From Ferrovibrio sp. (GTDB lineage Bacteria; Pseudomonadota; Alphaproteobacteria; Ferrovibrionales; Ferrovibrionaceae), in assembly GCF_025869515.1 (NCBI RefSeq), contig NZ_JAOZVR010000070.1, positions 1-59,357 on the forward strand: 59,357 nucleotides of DNA, in the 5' to 3' direction. Positions 42,752 to 51,334 of the stretch are shown one piece after another. Below the pieces are notes generated by a model. That model was not told the origin of the DNA and made no database searches. It saw only the letters and a program-made list of their open reading frames with translations. The translations under genes were made by a program, and so were the position numbers. Every line of letters starts with the position of its first letter. Positions within the stretch are counted from its first letter, which is position 1.

Positions 42752-43654
42752 ATGAGCGACACAGCTTTCGTTTCCGAACCGGTCAATATCTCCTGCAGCG
42801 ACGGCCAGCAGCTGGCCGCCACCCTGTATCTGCCGCAGCAGTCCAACGGACTCTCGCTGCAGATCAATGCCGCCACCGGCGTGCCGCGCGGCTATTACAA
42901 TGCCTTTGCCGGCTATCAGGCCGCGCGCGGCTTCACCGTGCTGACCTTCGATTATCGCGGCATCGGCGGTTCGCAGCAGAGCGCCGGCGCCCCGAAGGGC
43001 ATTCCGGCGCCGCGCATGCTCGACTGGGGCATGCAGGATGTGCCAGCCGCCGCCGCCTTTCTCGCGCAGCGCTTCCCGGCGCTGACGCCGACGCTGCTGG
43101 GCCATTCCTTCGGCGGCCAGGTGCTCGGCCTGATGCCGCAGGCCGATGCTTTCGCCGCCATCGTCACCGTCGCCTCGCAGCATGGCTACTGGCGCAACTG
43201 GCCGCGCTCGCATCAGGCCAAGCTGTTTTTCGCCTGGTACATGCTGGTGCCGGTGCTGCTGGCGGTGCGGGCAAAGGCGCCGTCGCGCCTGTTCGGCGGC
43301 GAACCGCTGCCGCGCGGCGTGCTGGCCGACTGGTCGCGCTGGTGCCGCTCGCCGCATTATGTCTGCGACGAGCGCGGCGCGCCGCTGCGGCCCTATAATG
43401 AGCGTGTGCGGGCGCCGATCCGCATGATCAGTTTCAGCGACGATGACGATTTCGGTCCGCGCAAAGGTGTCGACCGGCTGGCGGAGTATTATCCGCAGGC
43501 GCAGATCGAGCGGCTGCATGTGATGCCGGCCGACTGGGGGCTGCAGCGGATCGGTCATTTCGGTTTTTTCAAACGCGAGATGCCGGCCGAGCGCTGGGCC
43601 GAGATCGGCGACTGGCTGAGCAGAACGGCGGCGGCGCGACAGCAGGCGGCCTGA
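42752..43654 (+). CDS. Alpha/beta hydrolase (first of a tandem paralog pair)
   Basis: The 300-residue protein has the alpha/beta hydrolase core: oxyanion-side INAATGVPRGYYNAFAGYQ, FDYRGIGGS, nucleophile elbow LLGHSFGGQVLGL with S119, an aspartate in DDDDFGPRKG, and a histidine in IGHFGFFKRE. It looks like an esterase or serine peptidase-like hydrolase; the substrate is unknown. The next gene is a close paralog 113 bp downstream. Confidence 0.87.
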   Translation: MSDTAFVSEPVNISCSDGQQLAATLYLPQQSNGLSLQINAATGVPRGYYNAFAGYQAARGFTVLTFDYRGIGGSQQSAGAPKGIPAPRMLDWGMQDVPAAAAFLAQRFPALTPTLLGHSFGGQVLGLMPQADAFAAIVTVASQHGYWRNWPRSHQAKLFFAWYMLVPVLLAVRAKAPSRLFGGEPLPRGVLADWSRWCRSPHYVCDERGAPLRPYNERVRAPIRMISFSDDDDFGPRKGVDRLAEYYPQAQIERLHVMPADWGLQRIGHFGFFKREMPAERWAEIGDWLSRTAAARQQAA

Positions 43655-43767
43655 ATCCGCATTGCGGCCGACTGACATCAAGCGAATCGCAGTGCCGCAG
43701 CGGCATGCCGGCGAAGTAATCCCTTTGCATTATTGAGGCAGTGAATCCGGGTTGGTAGCCCGCTGGT

Positions 43768-44676
43768 ATGGCACATTCGCAGATTCGATTTACCTCCGTT
43801 TCGATTCCCACGTCCGACGGCCAGCGCCTGGCCGGCACCCTGGTCGAGCCGCTGCACTCCAATGGCGTGAGCGTGCAGATCAATGCCGCCACCGGTGTGG
43901 CGCGACGCTATTACGAAACCTTCGCCGGATTTCTCGGCACGCGCGGTTTCACCGTGCTGAGCTTCGACTATCGCGGCATCGGCGGCTCGCTGCGCAGCCC
44001 GGCGGCGGCGGAACCGCGCATGCTGGACTGGGGCCGGCGCGACATCCCCGCCGCAGCCGATTTCCTGGCCGCCCGCACGCCGGGCCTGCGTCGTGCCATG
44101 GTGTGCCATTCCTTCGGCGGCCAGATGCTGGGCCTGATGCCGCAGGCCGGCGAGATCGCCGCCGTGCTGGCGATCGCCGCGCAGAACGGCTACTGGCGGC
44201 ATTTTTCGCTGCCGCACCAGCTGCGGCTGCTGCTGTCGTGGTATGTCGCCTTTCCGCTGGTGGTCGGGCTGATCGACCGGATTCCGGGCTGGTGGCTGGG
44301 CGGCCAGCCCCTGCCGGGTGCGGTGGCGCGCGACTGGCGGCGCTGGTGCTGCACGCCGCATTACCTGGTCGATGACGATGGCTATCCGCTGCGCCCGCAT
44401 AATCATGCGGTGCGGGCGAAGCTGCGGCTGGTCAGCTTTGCCGACGATCATGATTTCGGCCCGAAGAAGGGCGTCGATGCGCTGATGGCCTTCTATCCGA
44501 ATGCCGAGATCGAGCGGCTGCATGTGGCGCCGGCCGACTGGGGCCTGCAGCGTATCGGCCATTTCGGCTTCTTCAAGCGCGACATGCCGCTGCCAGTATG
44601 GGGCGCCCAGGCCGACTGGCTGCTGCAGGCGGCGCAGACGCCATTCAATGCCCGGCGGTCTTCGAGAACAGGTTGA
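43768..44676 (+). CDS. Alpha/beta hydrolase (second paralog, Cys in nucleophile elbow)
   Basis: The 302-residue protein aligns along its whole length with the preceding hydrolase (INAATGVARRYYETFAGF, FDYRGIGGS, DDHDFGPKKG, IGHFGFFKRD). The elbow reads MVCHSFGGQM, so the first small residue of the G-x-S-x-G motif is C113 while the nucleophile S115 and the rest of the triad are kept. That exchange is tolerated in the fold. The 3' end overlaps the convergent SMR gene by 32 bp. Confidence 0.87.
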   Translation: MAHSQIRFTSVSIPTSDGQRLAGTLVEPLHSNGVSVQINAATGVARRYYETFAGFLGTRGFTVLSFDYRGIGGSLRSPAAAEPRMLDWGRRDIPAAADFLAARTPGLRRAMVCHSFGGQMLGLMPQAGEIAAVLAIAAQNGYWRHFSLPHQLRLLLSWYVAFPLVVGLIDRIPGWWLGGQPLPGAVARDWRRWCCTPHYLVDDDGYPLRPHNHAVRAKLRLVSFADDHDFGPKKGVDALMAFYPNAEIERLHVAPADWGLQRIGHFGFFKRDMPLPVWGAQADWLLQAAQTPFNARRSSRTG

Positions 44677-44974
44677 TCACCGCGACGCCGGCGATGATCA
44701 GGCCGCAGCCGAGCAGGGCGGCGGCATCCAGCTTCTCGCCATAGACGATCCAGCCGATGGCAGCGATCAGCACGATGCCGATGCCGGACCAGATCGCATA
44801 GGTGATGCCGACCGGTATGCTGCGCAGCGCCAGCGACAGGCAGTAAAAAGCAATGCCGTAACCGACCACGGTGCCGATGCTGGGCCAGACCTTCGTGAAT
44901 TCGGCCGAGGCCTTCAGCAGGCTGGTGGCGATCACCTCGGCGAAGATGGCGATGCCGAGATAGAGATAGGCCAT
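44645..44974 (-). CDS. SMR family multidrug efflux protein (EmrE/SugE-like)
   Basis: The 109-residue protein has four membrane helices, begins MAYLYLGIAIFAEVIATSLLK with the essential membrane glutamate at E13, and carries TYAIWSGIGIVLIAAIGWIV, the EmrE-type signature. It exports cationic drugs or quaternary ammonium compounds by proton exchange as a dimer; guanidinium specificity cannot be excluded. A single gene, so a homodimer is expected. Confidence 0.9.
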   Translation of the reverse strand: MAYLYLGIAIFAEVIATSLLKASAEFTKVWPSIGTVVGYGIAFYCLSLALRSIPVGITYAIWSGIGIVLIAAIGWIVYGEKLDAAALLGCGLIIAGVAVINLFSKTAGH

Positions 44975-45033
44975 GGCGACTCCTGCACGTGACGATGCGG
45001 CATGGACTATAGCATCGTCACGTCACAGAAGTG

Positions 45034-46146
45034 CTATTCGGCGGCTTCGGCCAGTTCGTTGATCAGTGCCGGATTGCTGACCTTGCCTTTCGGCACCGTC
45101 GACTCCCGATAGGGAATCCAGGGCAGGTTCTGCAAGCCGTCGAAGTCATCTTCCGCCCGTTTCAGGCGGGCGCAGGTCGTCATGATAGTGCTTTCAGTCC
45201 GCCGCAGGAAATGGTTGATGATGTCGATGGGATTCCGGGGCGCTCCGCTGGGCCAGGTCTCGCTGCTGCCGGCGATCGCGGCCAGGAACGCATCCTGCAC
45301 ATCGGCGGGATCGGTGTAGCCGAGTTCCCTGGCCAGTTCGAAACCGTCGGTTTTGCCGGCGAACCAAGCGGCGCTCAGGTCAAGATCGCCGCCTTCCCAG
45401 CCGAATTCATTCTTCAGGCGGTTCTTGACGGAGTCGAAGCACATCTGCACGCGAATGGCATAATCGCGTATTTCATCCCGCGTGCGTGAATCGGGATCGG
45501 ACGACAGTTCCGCCAGTTTCTTCTTCAGGTCGAGGAACAGCTTGCCGACATTTTCGAGAATTTCGTCGACCGTCTTTGCCGCGAAAACCTTGTCGACGAG
45601 CTTTTCATTGTAGATATGCCCGCTGTGTTTCCACTCTGGTATATCGGCGGCAATATCCCTTCTATAAGTGCCCTGCGGCCCGTAGTTCTTCTCCAGCTCG
45701 TCCAGGCGGGATTGTGTCCGTGCCAGCGAATTGTCCAGACGCTTGATATAGCCGGTCAGCTGATCACGCAGCGCCATGTTCTCGTCGTCGAACGGGATGG
45801 TCGCCAGCTTTTCGGTCAGGTCGTTACGGGTCTTTTGATATTTCTCGATCTCGGCGACCATGTCGCCTTTCAGGCCGGCATAGGCATTCAGCGTGTCCTG
45901 TCGCGCTTCGATGGTGCCGGTGCGGGTCTCTCTTGAACGGGCAATCGAGTCGAGCGGGGGCTTGCCAAAATCGGCATTCTGGAAGGACCCGATCTGCCCT
46001 TCCTTCAGCGGTGGCGGGCCGGGCGGCGGCAGCTCGAAGGTATAGCCCAGGATGCCCGACACCTGCTCCGGACTGCGGTATGTCTTCCACTCTTCCTTCG
46101 AATGGGTGATGAGGGTTTTGCCCCAAATGATTTCCGTCGTGGGCAT
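45034..46146 (-). CDS. Orphan 370-residue protein with coiled-coil region
   Basis: The ATG at 46146 has AGGAGG 5-6 bases upstream and is preferred over one at 46197. I recognize no family. The N terminus (about 1-60) has a Pro-rich stretch (ELPPPGPPPLKEG). Residues about 75-155 are strongly helical and heptad-like (YQKTRNDLTEKLATI, LTGYIKRLDNSLARTQSRLD). The C-terminal half is a helical domain with DYAIRVQMCFDSVKNRLKN. There is no signal peptide or membrane helix. GC is lower than its neighbours (31 of 60 in line 45541-45600). It stands alone between an SMR gene and an efflux operon. Confidence 0.75.
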   Translation of the reverse strand: MPTTEIIWGKTLITHSKEEWKTYRSPEQVSGILGYTFELPPPGPPPLKEGQIGSFQNADFGKPPLDSIARSRETRTGTIEARQDTLNAYAGLKGDMVAEIEKYQKTRNDLTEKLATIPFDDENMALRDQLTGYIKRLDNSLARTQSRLDELEKNYGPQGTYRRDIAADIPEWKHSGHIYNEKLVDKVFAAKTVDEILENVGKLFLDLKKKLAELSSDPDSRTRDEIRDYAIRVQMCFDSVKNRLKNEFGWEGGDLDLSAAWFAGKTDGFELARELGYTDPADVQDAFLAAIAGSSETWPSGAPRNPIDIINHFLRRTESTIMTTCARLKRAEDDFDGLQNLPWIPYRESTVPKGKVSNPALINELAEAAE

Positions 46147-46332
46147 GCCGCCCTCCTGCTCACTCTGCTTCTGCGCAGTAGAAGTTGCAGGCGTCATGCC
46201 AGCGGGTTGTGCGGGTTAGCTATCCGGTAAGAGGTTGAATCGGTTGCGCGACGATAACGCCGTATGCACGCCGATACCGGCAGAATCTGCCGCGGCGGAA
46301 GTTTCTTCCCGACAGGTATGGTGAATAAGAGG

Positions 46333-47787
46333 TTAGTTTGTCTGTGCAGTCGGCCCGAGCACGCTGCCGTCCCAGCCGCCGCCGAGCGCCTTGTACAGGC
46401 TGACATTGGCGCTGTAGCGGCTCAGTGCCGCCTGCACCACCGTGTCGTTGGCCGAGAAGAGCGAGCGCTGCGCATCCAGCAGGTCGAGGAAGCCGACGGT
46501 GCCGGCACGGTAGCGCGCCTCGACGATACGGTAGGCGTCGTTGGCCTGTTCGTAGGCTTCCGAGGCGAAGCCATACTGCCGGCCGGTATTCACCGTGGCG
46601 CCCAGCGCATCCTCGGTATCGCGGAAGGCGCTCAGGATGGAGGCGCGATAGGTTTCCACCAGTTCGTCCTTCTGGGCGCGCGACAGTTCCTCGCCGCCTT
46701 CCAGCCGGCCGCCCTGGAAGATCGGCGCGGTGAGCGAGGCGGCAATCGAATAGATCATGGTGCCGGGATCGAACAGCGTGCTGCTGGTCGAGGTCTGCGT
46801 GCCGATGCGGCCGGTCAGGTCGAGGCTGGGGAAGCGCGCGGCGCGGGCGGCGCCGACATCGAAATTGGCGGCGCGCAGGTCGGCCTCGGCCTTGCGGATA
46901 TCGGGCCGGCGCAGCAGCAGTTCGGATGGCAATCCTGCCGTGACCGGCGGCAGGACCAGCACGGCGAGCGTATCGCCCTGCACGACGAAACCCTGCGGCG
47001 GCCGGCCGAGCAGCACGGCAAGGGCGTCCAGCGTGGTGCGCTCGGTCTGCTGCAGGCTGGCGACGGTGGCGCGCTGGGTGGCGACATTGCTGCGCTGCTG
47101 CGCCACTTCGTAATCGGTGATCACGCCGTTGGTGCGCTGGGTTTCCAGCAGGTCGAGGATGCCCTGCGCGGCGGCCAGCGTTTCGTTGGCGAGCCGGATG
47201 CGGTCGCGCAGCGACAGCAGCTGGAAATAGGTGCTGGCGATATCGGCATAGAGCGTGATCGCCACGGTCTCGCGGTTGTAGCGGCTGGATTCCAGCCGGG
47301 TCAGCGCCGCGTCGGCGGTGGCGGCGTTGCCACCGAAGAGATCGACCTGGTAGCCGGCGGTGAGGTCGCCGCTGAAGCTGTTGCGGACCGTATGGTCGCT
47401 GCGGCTGCTGCTGGTCGACGTGGTGCCGGTCGTGCTGCTGGTGGTCTGGCGACCCTGGCGCGTGCGGCTGGCACCGCCATCGGCGCCCAGCGTGGGATAG
47501 AGATCGGCACCGGAGATCTTCGCCTGCGCCTCGGCCTGGCGGATGCGGGCGACGGCGACGCGCAGGTCGGTGTTGTTGGCCTGCGCCTCGGCGATCAGGC
47601 GGTTCAGCTCGGTGCTGCCGAAGCCGGTCCACCATTGCGTGTCGGGCCACAGATCGGCGGCATCCTGGCGACTGTCCCAGGCCTTCGGCGTTTCCACCGC
47701 CGGCTTGAAATAGTCGGGCACCATCGAACAGGCGCCAAGAGAAAGGGCAACCACCGCGGTGGCGGTGAGGCGGAGAGGGGAGCGCAT
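46333..47787 (-). CDS. Outer-membrane efflux lipoprotein (TolC/NodT/OprM family)
   Basis: The 484-residue protein has a lipoprotein signal with lipobox LSLGAC (cysteine about residue 20), then the paired OEP repeats of an outer-membrane channel with long helical segments (LNRLIAEAQANNTDLRVAVARI and the matching second half, SRAQKDELVETYRASILSAF). It forms the outer-membrane exit of a tripartite pump with the MacA and MacB-like proteins encoded upstream; it starts 3 bp after macB. Confidence 0.92.
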   Translation of the reverse strand: MRSPLRLTATAVVALSLGACSMVPDYFKPAVETPKAWDSRQDAADLWPDTQWWTGFGSTELNRLIAEAQANNTDLRVAVARIRQAEAQAKISGADLYPTLGADGGASRTRQGRQTTSSTTGTTSTSSSRSDHTVRNSFSGDLTAGYQVDLFGGNAATADAALTRLESSRYNRETVAITLYADIASTYFQLLSLRDRIRLANETLAAAQGILDLLETQRTNGVITDYEVAQQRSNVATQRATVASLQQTERTTLDALAVLLGRPPQGFVVQGDTLAVLVLPPVTAGLPSELLLRRPDIRKAEADLRAANFDVGAARAARFPSLDLTGRIGTQTSTSSTLFDPGTMIYSIAASLTAPIFQGGRLEGGEELSRAQKDELVETYRASILSAFRDTEDALGATVNTGRQYGFASEAYEQANDAYRIVEARYRAGTVGFLDLLDAQRSLFSANDTVVQAALSRYSANVSLYKALGGGWDGSVLGPTAQTN

Positions 47788-47790
47788 GGA

Positions 47791-49782
47791 TTATTCCGCG
47801 GCGAGGGCGACAACGGGATCGAGATCGGCGGCCTTGCGCGCCGGCAGGTAGCCGAACAGCAGGCCGGTGGCGAAGGCGCAGAAAAAGGCGAGCAGCACCG
47901 GTTCGGGCGAGAAGATCACCGGCCGGCCGAACCAGGCGAACAGCCAGGTGACGCCGAGGCCTAATGCTACGCCGATCAGGCCGCCGAGCGTGCAGATCGC
48001 CAGCGCCTCGGAATTGAACTGCATCATGATGTTGAGGCGGCGCGCGCCGGTGGCCATGCGCACGCCGATCTCGCGCGTGCGCTCGGTGACGCTGACCAGC
48101 ATGATATTCATCACGCCGATGCCGCCGACCAAGAGCGAGATGGCGGCGATAGAGCCCAGCAGGATGGTGAGCGTGTTCTGGGTTTCCATGGCGGTTTCGA
48201 TGATGGAGGCCATGTTGCGGATCTGGAAATCCTCGGCACGATGGCGCGCCATCAGAAGCTGCCGGATATTCTCCTGCGTGTCATTGATCTGCTTCACGTC
48301 CTGTACCTGGACTGTGATGGTGCGCACATAGCGCTGGCCGAAAAGCCGCAGCATGCCGGTGGAGAGCGGCACGTAGATGATGTCGTCCTGGTCGGCGCCC
48401 CAGGGCGTGGCACCCTTGGGACTCATGATGCCGATGACCTGGAAGGGAATGTTGTTGAGCAGCACGTAGCGGCCGATCGGGTCGGTGCCCTCGAACAGGT
48501 TGTTGACCACGGTCTGGCCGATCACCGCCACCGGCAGATAGGATTTCACATCGCTTTCGGAGAAGAAGATGCCCTCGGCCACCGGCCATTCGCGCGCCAC
48601 CGGGAAGGGCGCGGTGGTGGCGTTGACCTGGGTGACATAGTCGCGGCTGCCGGTGCGCACGGTGACATTGCCGGTATATTCCGGCACGGAAGCCAGGATG
48701 TTGTGCACCTCGGCGGCGATGGCGTCGGCGTCGTCCGCCGTCAGTGTCGCGGTGACGCCGCCGGATTGCCGGATATTCGGCGCGCCGGGGCGGATCAGCA
48801 GCAGGTTGGTGCCCATGGCGGTGATGCGGTCGAGCACCGACTGCTTGGCACCATCGCCGATCGCCAGCATCGCCACCACCGAGGCGACGCCGATGATGAT
48901 GCCGAGGAGGGTGAGCAGGGTACGCAGCAGGTTGCTGTGCAGCGCCTGCAGCGCCATGCGGCCAGCCTCCAGGACGTCGAACAGGGCAAAGCCGGCCATG
49001 CGGTTGCGTTCGGGACGTTTCGGGGCGGCCTGCGGCGGCGTCCCATCGGCATGCTGCACCGGCTGGTCGGCGATGATGTTGCCGTCCTTCAGCTCGATGA
49101 TGCGGTTGGCCTGGGCAGCAACCTCGTGGTCGTGCGTGATCAGCAGGATGGTGTGGCCCTGCGCATTCAGGTCGTGCAGCAGGCGCATCACCTCGGCGCC
49201 GCTTTTGCTGTCCAGCGCGCCGGTCGGTTCGTCGGCCAGAATCACGGCGCCGCCATTCATCAGCGCGCGGGCAATCGAAACGCGCTGCTGCTGGCCGCCC
49301 GAGAGCTGCGTCGGCCGGTGATCGAGGCGATCGGCGAGGCCGAGCTGGCCCAGCAGGGCCTCGGCGCGCTGGCGGCGCCGGCCGCGCGGCAGGCCGGCAT
49401 AGATCGCCGGCATTTCCACATTGGCCGTGGCGCTTTCGCTCGGCAGCAGGTTGTACTGCTGGAAGATGAAGCCGAAAGCCTCGCGCCGCAGCAATGCACG
49501 GCCATCGGCCTCCAGCGCCGAAACTTCATCGCCGTCGAAGCGGTAGCTGCCGCTGGTCGGCCGGTCGAGCAGGCCGATCAGGTTCATCAGCGTCGATTTT
49601 CCAGAACCCGATGCGCCCATGATGGCGACAAATTCGCCGGCATGAATGTCGAGCGAGATGCCATGCAGCACTTCGACGGCCAGCGCGCCGCGGTAGAAGG
49701 TCTTGCGGATGTCGCGCAGGGCGATGATCGGCGCCGGATCCGCCGCCGCTGTCGTCTCTCTGCCGGGGAGCATCACGTTCAT
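47791..49782 (-). CDS. macB: MacB-type ABC transporter, fused ATPase and permease
   Basis: The 663-residue protein has an N-terminal ATPase (about residues 18-245) with Walker [10 protein letters not shown], signature [15 protein letters not shown], and Walker [14 protein letters not shown]. One membrane helix (about 285-310), a large periplasmic MacB core domain, and three C-terminal helices complete the MacB topology. It drives export of macrolides, toxins or lipoprotein-like substrates through MacA and an outer-membrane channel. It is 5 bp after macA. Confidence 0.94.
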   Translation of the reverse strand: MNVMLPGRETTAAADPAPIIALRDIRKTFYRGALAVEVLHGISLDIHAGEFVAIMGASGSGKSTLMNLIGLLDRPTSGSYRFDGDEVSALEADGRALLRREAFGFIFQQYNLLPSESATANVEMPAIYAGLPRGRRRQRAEALLGQLGLADRLDHRPTQLSGGQQQRVSIARALMNGGAVILADEPTGALDSKSGAEVMRLLHDLNAQGHTILLITHDHEVAAQANRIIELKDGNIIADQPVQHADGTPPQAAPKRPERNRMAGFALFDVLEAGRMALQALHSNLLRTLLTLLGIIIGVASVVAMLAIGDGAKQSVLDRITAMGTNLLLIRPGAPNIRQSGGVTATLTADDADAIAAEVHNILASVPEYTGNVTVRTGSRDYVTQVNATTAPFPVAREWPVAEGIFFSESDVKSYLPVAVIGQTVVNNLFEGTDPIGRYVLLNNIPFQVIGIMSPKGATPWGADQDDIIYVPLSTGMLRLFGQRYVRTITVQVQDVKQINDTQENIRQLLMARHRAEDFQIRNMASIIETAMETQNTLTILLGSIAAISLLVGGIGVMNIMLVSVTERTREIGVRMATGARRLNIMMQFNSEALAICTLGGLIGVALGLGVTWLFAWFGRPVIFSPEPVLLAFFCAFATGLLFGYLPARKAADLDPVVALAAE

Positions 49783-49787
49783 GGGGT

Positions 49788-50960
49788 TTACAGCCGCGGC
49801 GGCGGGCCGGACCGCTGCTGGCCACTGCCGGACGGCAGTTTGACGCTGGCCGCATCGATCACCACGTCCTCGCCGACGGCGAGGCCGGTGCTGACGGCGG
49901 CATTGACGCGGTTGCTGGCGGCCACCTCGACGATGCGGCGCACCGGTGCGCCATTCTCGATCACCCGCAGGGCATATTTATTCTTGCCCAGAGCTTGTCC
50001 TGAAGTCTGCGGCAGTGCGCGCAGCGCCGCCATCGGCACCACCGGCAGATTCTCGGCCTTCGACACCACGAAGAACACCTGCGCGCTCATCTGGGTCAGC
50101 AGATCCTTATCGGGATTGGCGACATCGAACAGCGCCGAATACAGCACCACATTGTTGACCACTTCCGGCGTCGGCAGGATCTGGCGCAGCTTGCCCTCGC
50201 GGCGCTTGTCGGGCTGGCCCAGCGTGGTGAAATAGGCGTTCATGCCCAGTGTCAGTTTCGGCACATCGGCTTCCGATACCTGGGTCTTCACCGTCATGGT
50301 GTCGAGATCGGCGATGCGCAGGATGATTGGCGCCTGCTGGTTGGCATTCAGCGTCTGGCCCTGCTTGGCGGTGATATCCACCACCGTGCCGGTCATCGGC
50401 GCATAGATTTTGGTATAGCTCAGATTGGCCTGATCGGAGCGCAGCGTCGACTCGCCCTGCTGGATCTGGGCGTCCAGCACGGCGATCTGCGCCTGCAGCG
50501 ACTTGCGGCTGGCCTCGGCACTGTCATAGGCATCCTGGCTGGTGGCGCGGCCGGCCAGCAGGTTCTTCTGCCGTTCGAACTGCCGCTCGGCCAGGCCGAG
50601 CTGCACCTGCTTGTCGGTCTTCTGCGCGCGCAGCGCCAGCAGGTTGGCCTGGTCTGCGGCGACACGGGCCTCGTAGATGGTGGGATCGATCAGCGCCAGC
50701 AGCTGGCCCTGCTCAACGCGCTGGCCGTAATCGACGGCGATCACCTTGAGCTGGCCGGAGACCTGCGTGCCGACATCGACATAGGTCAGCGGCTGCAGGG
50801 TGCCGACGGCGGAGACGGTGTCTTCCACCTGGCCGAGCGCCACGGTCTGGGTGCGAAATGCCGGTTTGGTATCGGCGCGCGCCGACCACAGCCACCAGGC
50901 GCCGCCGGCCAGCAGGGCGACGACAATCGTAGAGGTCAGGATGAGGGGGATGCGTTTCAT
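49788..50960 (-). CDS. macA: MacA-like periplasmic adaptor of the ABC efflux pump
   Basis: The 390-residue protein has an N-terminal membrane anchor (about residues 5-24, [20 protein letters not shown]), a biotinyl-lipoyl-like domain ([20 protein letters not shown]), a helical hairpin ([20 protein letters not shown]), and beta-barrel domains ([15 protein letters not shown]). It links MacB to the outer-membrane channel. It is the first gene of the macA-macB-OMF operon and is divergent from the TonB receptor gene. Confidence 0.94.
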   Translation of the reverse strand: MKRIPLILTSTIVVALLAGGAWWLWSARADTKPAFRTQTVALGQVEDTVSAVGTLQPLTYVDVGTQVSGQLKVIAVDYGQRVEQGQLLALIDPTIYEARVAADQANLLALRAQKTDKQVQLGLAERQFERQKNLLAGRATSQDAYDSAEASRKSLQAQIAVLDAQIQQGESTLRSDQANLSYTKIYAPMTGTVVDITAKQGQTLNANQQAPIILRIADLDTMTVKTQVSEADVPKLTLGMNAYFTTLGQPDKRREGKLRQILPTPEVVNNVVLYSALFDVANPDKDLLTQMSAQVFFVVSKAENLPVVPMAALRALPQTSGQALGKNKYALRVIENGAPVRRIVEVAASNRVNAAVSTGLAVGEDVVIDAASVKLPSGSGQQRSGPPPRL

Positions 50961-51334
50961 GATCTGGGTTTATGGGCCGCTTTTCGACTCAAACGGAAGC
51001 GGCCTGTGAATCCTGCGGTATGCCGGTGCGCGCGATGGCGATTCTGCTTTCAATATGGTGCCTGTTGCCGGGAAGCCACTGTGCCGGAAATAAGTTTGCA
51101 AATGAGTTGCAAACGCGGCTCGACCGATGCTAAGTGATCCGCGTCCGGCGGGCAAAAGTCCCGACACGGACAAATTGGGGGGAGGCAGGCCTTCTGGCCA
51201 TAATCCCTGTATAACATATTGCTTCGGCTCGGACTTTTCCGGGCCCCGGCGCATGACCAAGCCAGCCTTATCCGGCCCTGTGCAGCAGGATCGGGGCGCC
51301 AGCCAGGTTCCCACCCTTTCTTCCAAGGTGAACC
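50961..51334. other. 374-bp divergent regulatory region between macA and the TonB receptor gene
   Basis: No gene is seen. The region holds the iron-box-like palindrome at 51094-51114 and a TATAAC hexamer at about 51211, either of which may belong to the receptor promoter. The stretch near 51121-51190 is GC-rich without further structure. macA is read in the opposite direction from 50960. Confidence 0.55.
51094..51114. promoter_or_regulatory. GTTTGCAA-N5-TTGCAAAC palindrome, candidate iron-regulator (Fur-type) site
   Basis: A perfect inverted repeat with 8-bp arms and ATGAG at the centre; the core TGCAAATGAGTTGCA fits a 7-1-7 Fur-type layout as seen in alphaproteobacteria. It lies 220 bp upstream of the TonB receptor start. 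Fur, or another regulator recognizing such dyads, is an inference from position and shape. Confidence 0.5.

Noticed and set aside
45034..46146. Orphan protein considered as a phage tail or secreted toxin
   Set aside because: No phage genes, immunity gene, secretion signal or repeat toxin motif are found in or near it. Left as unknown.
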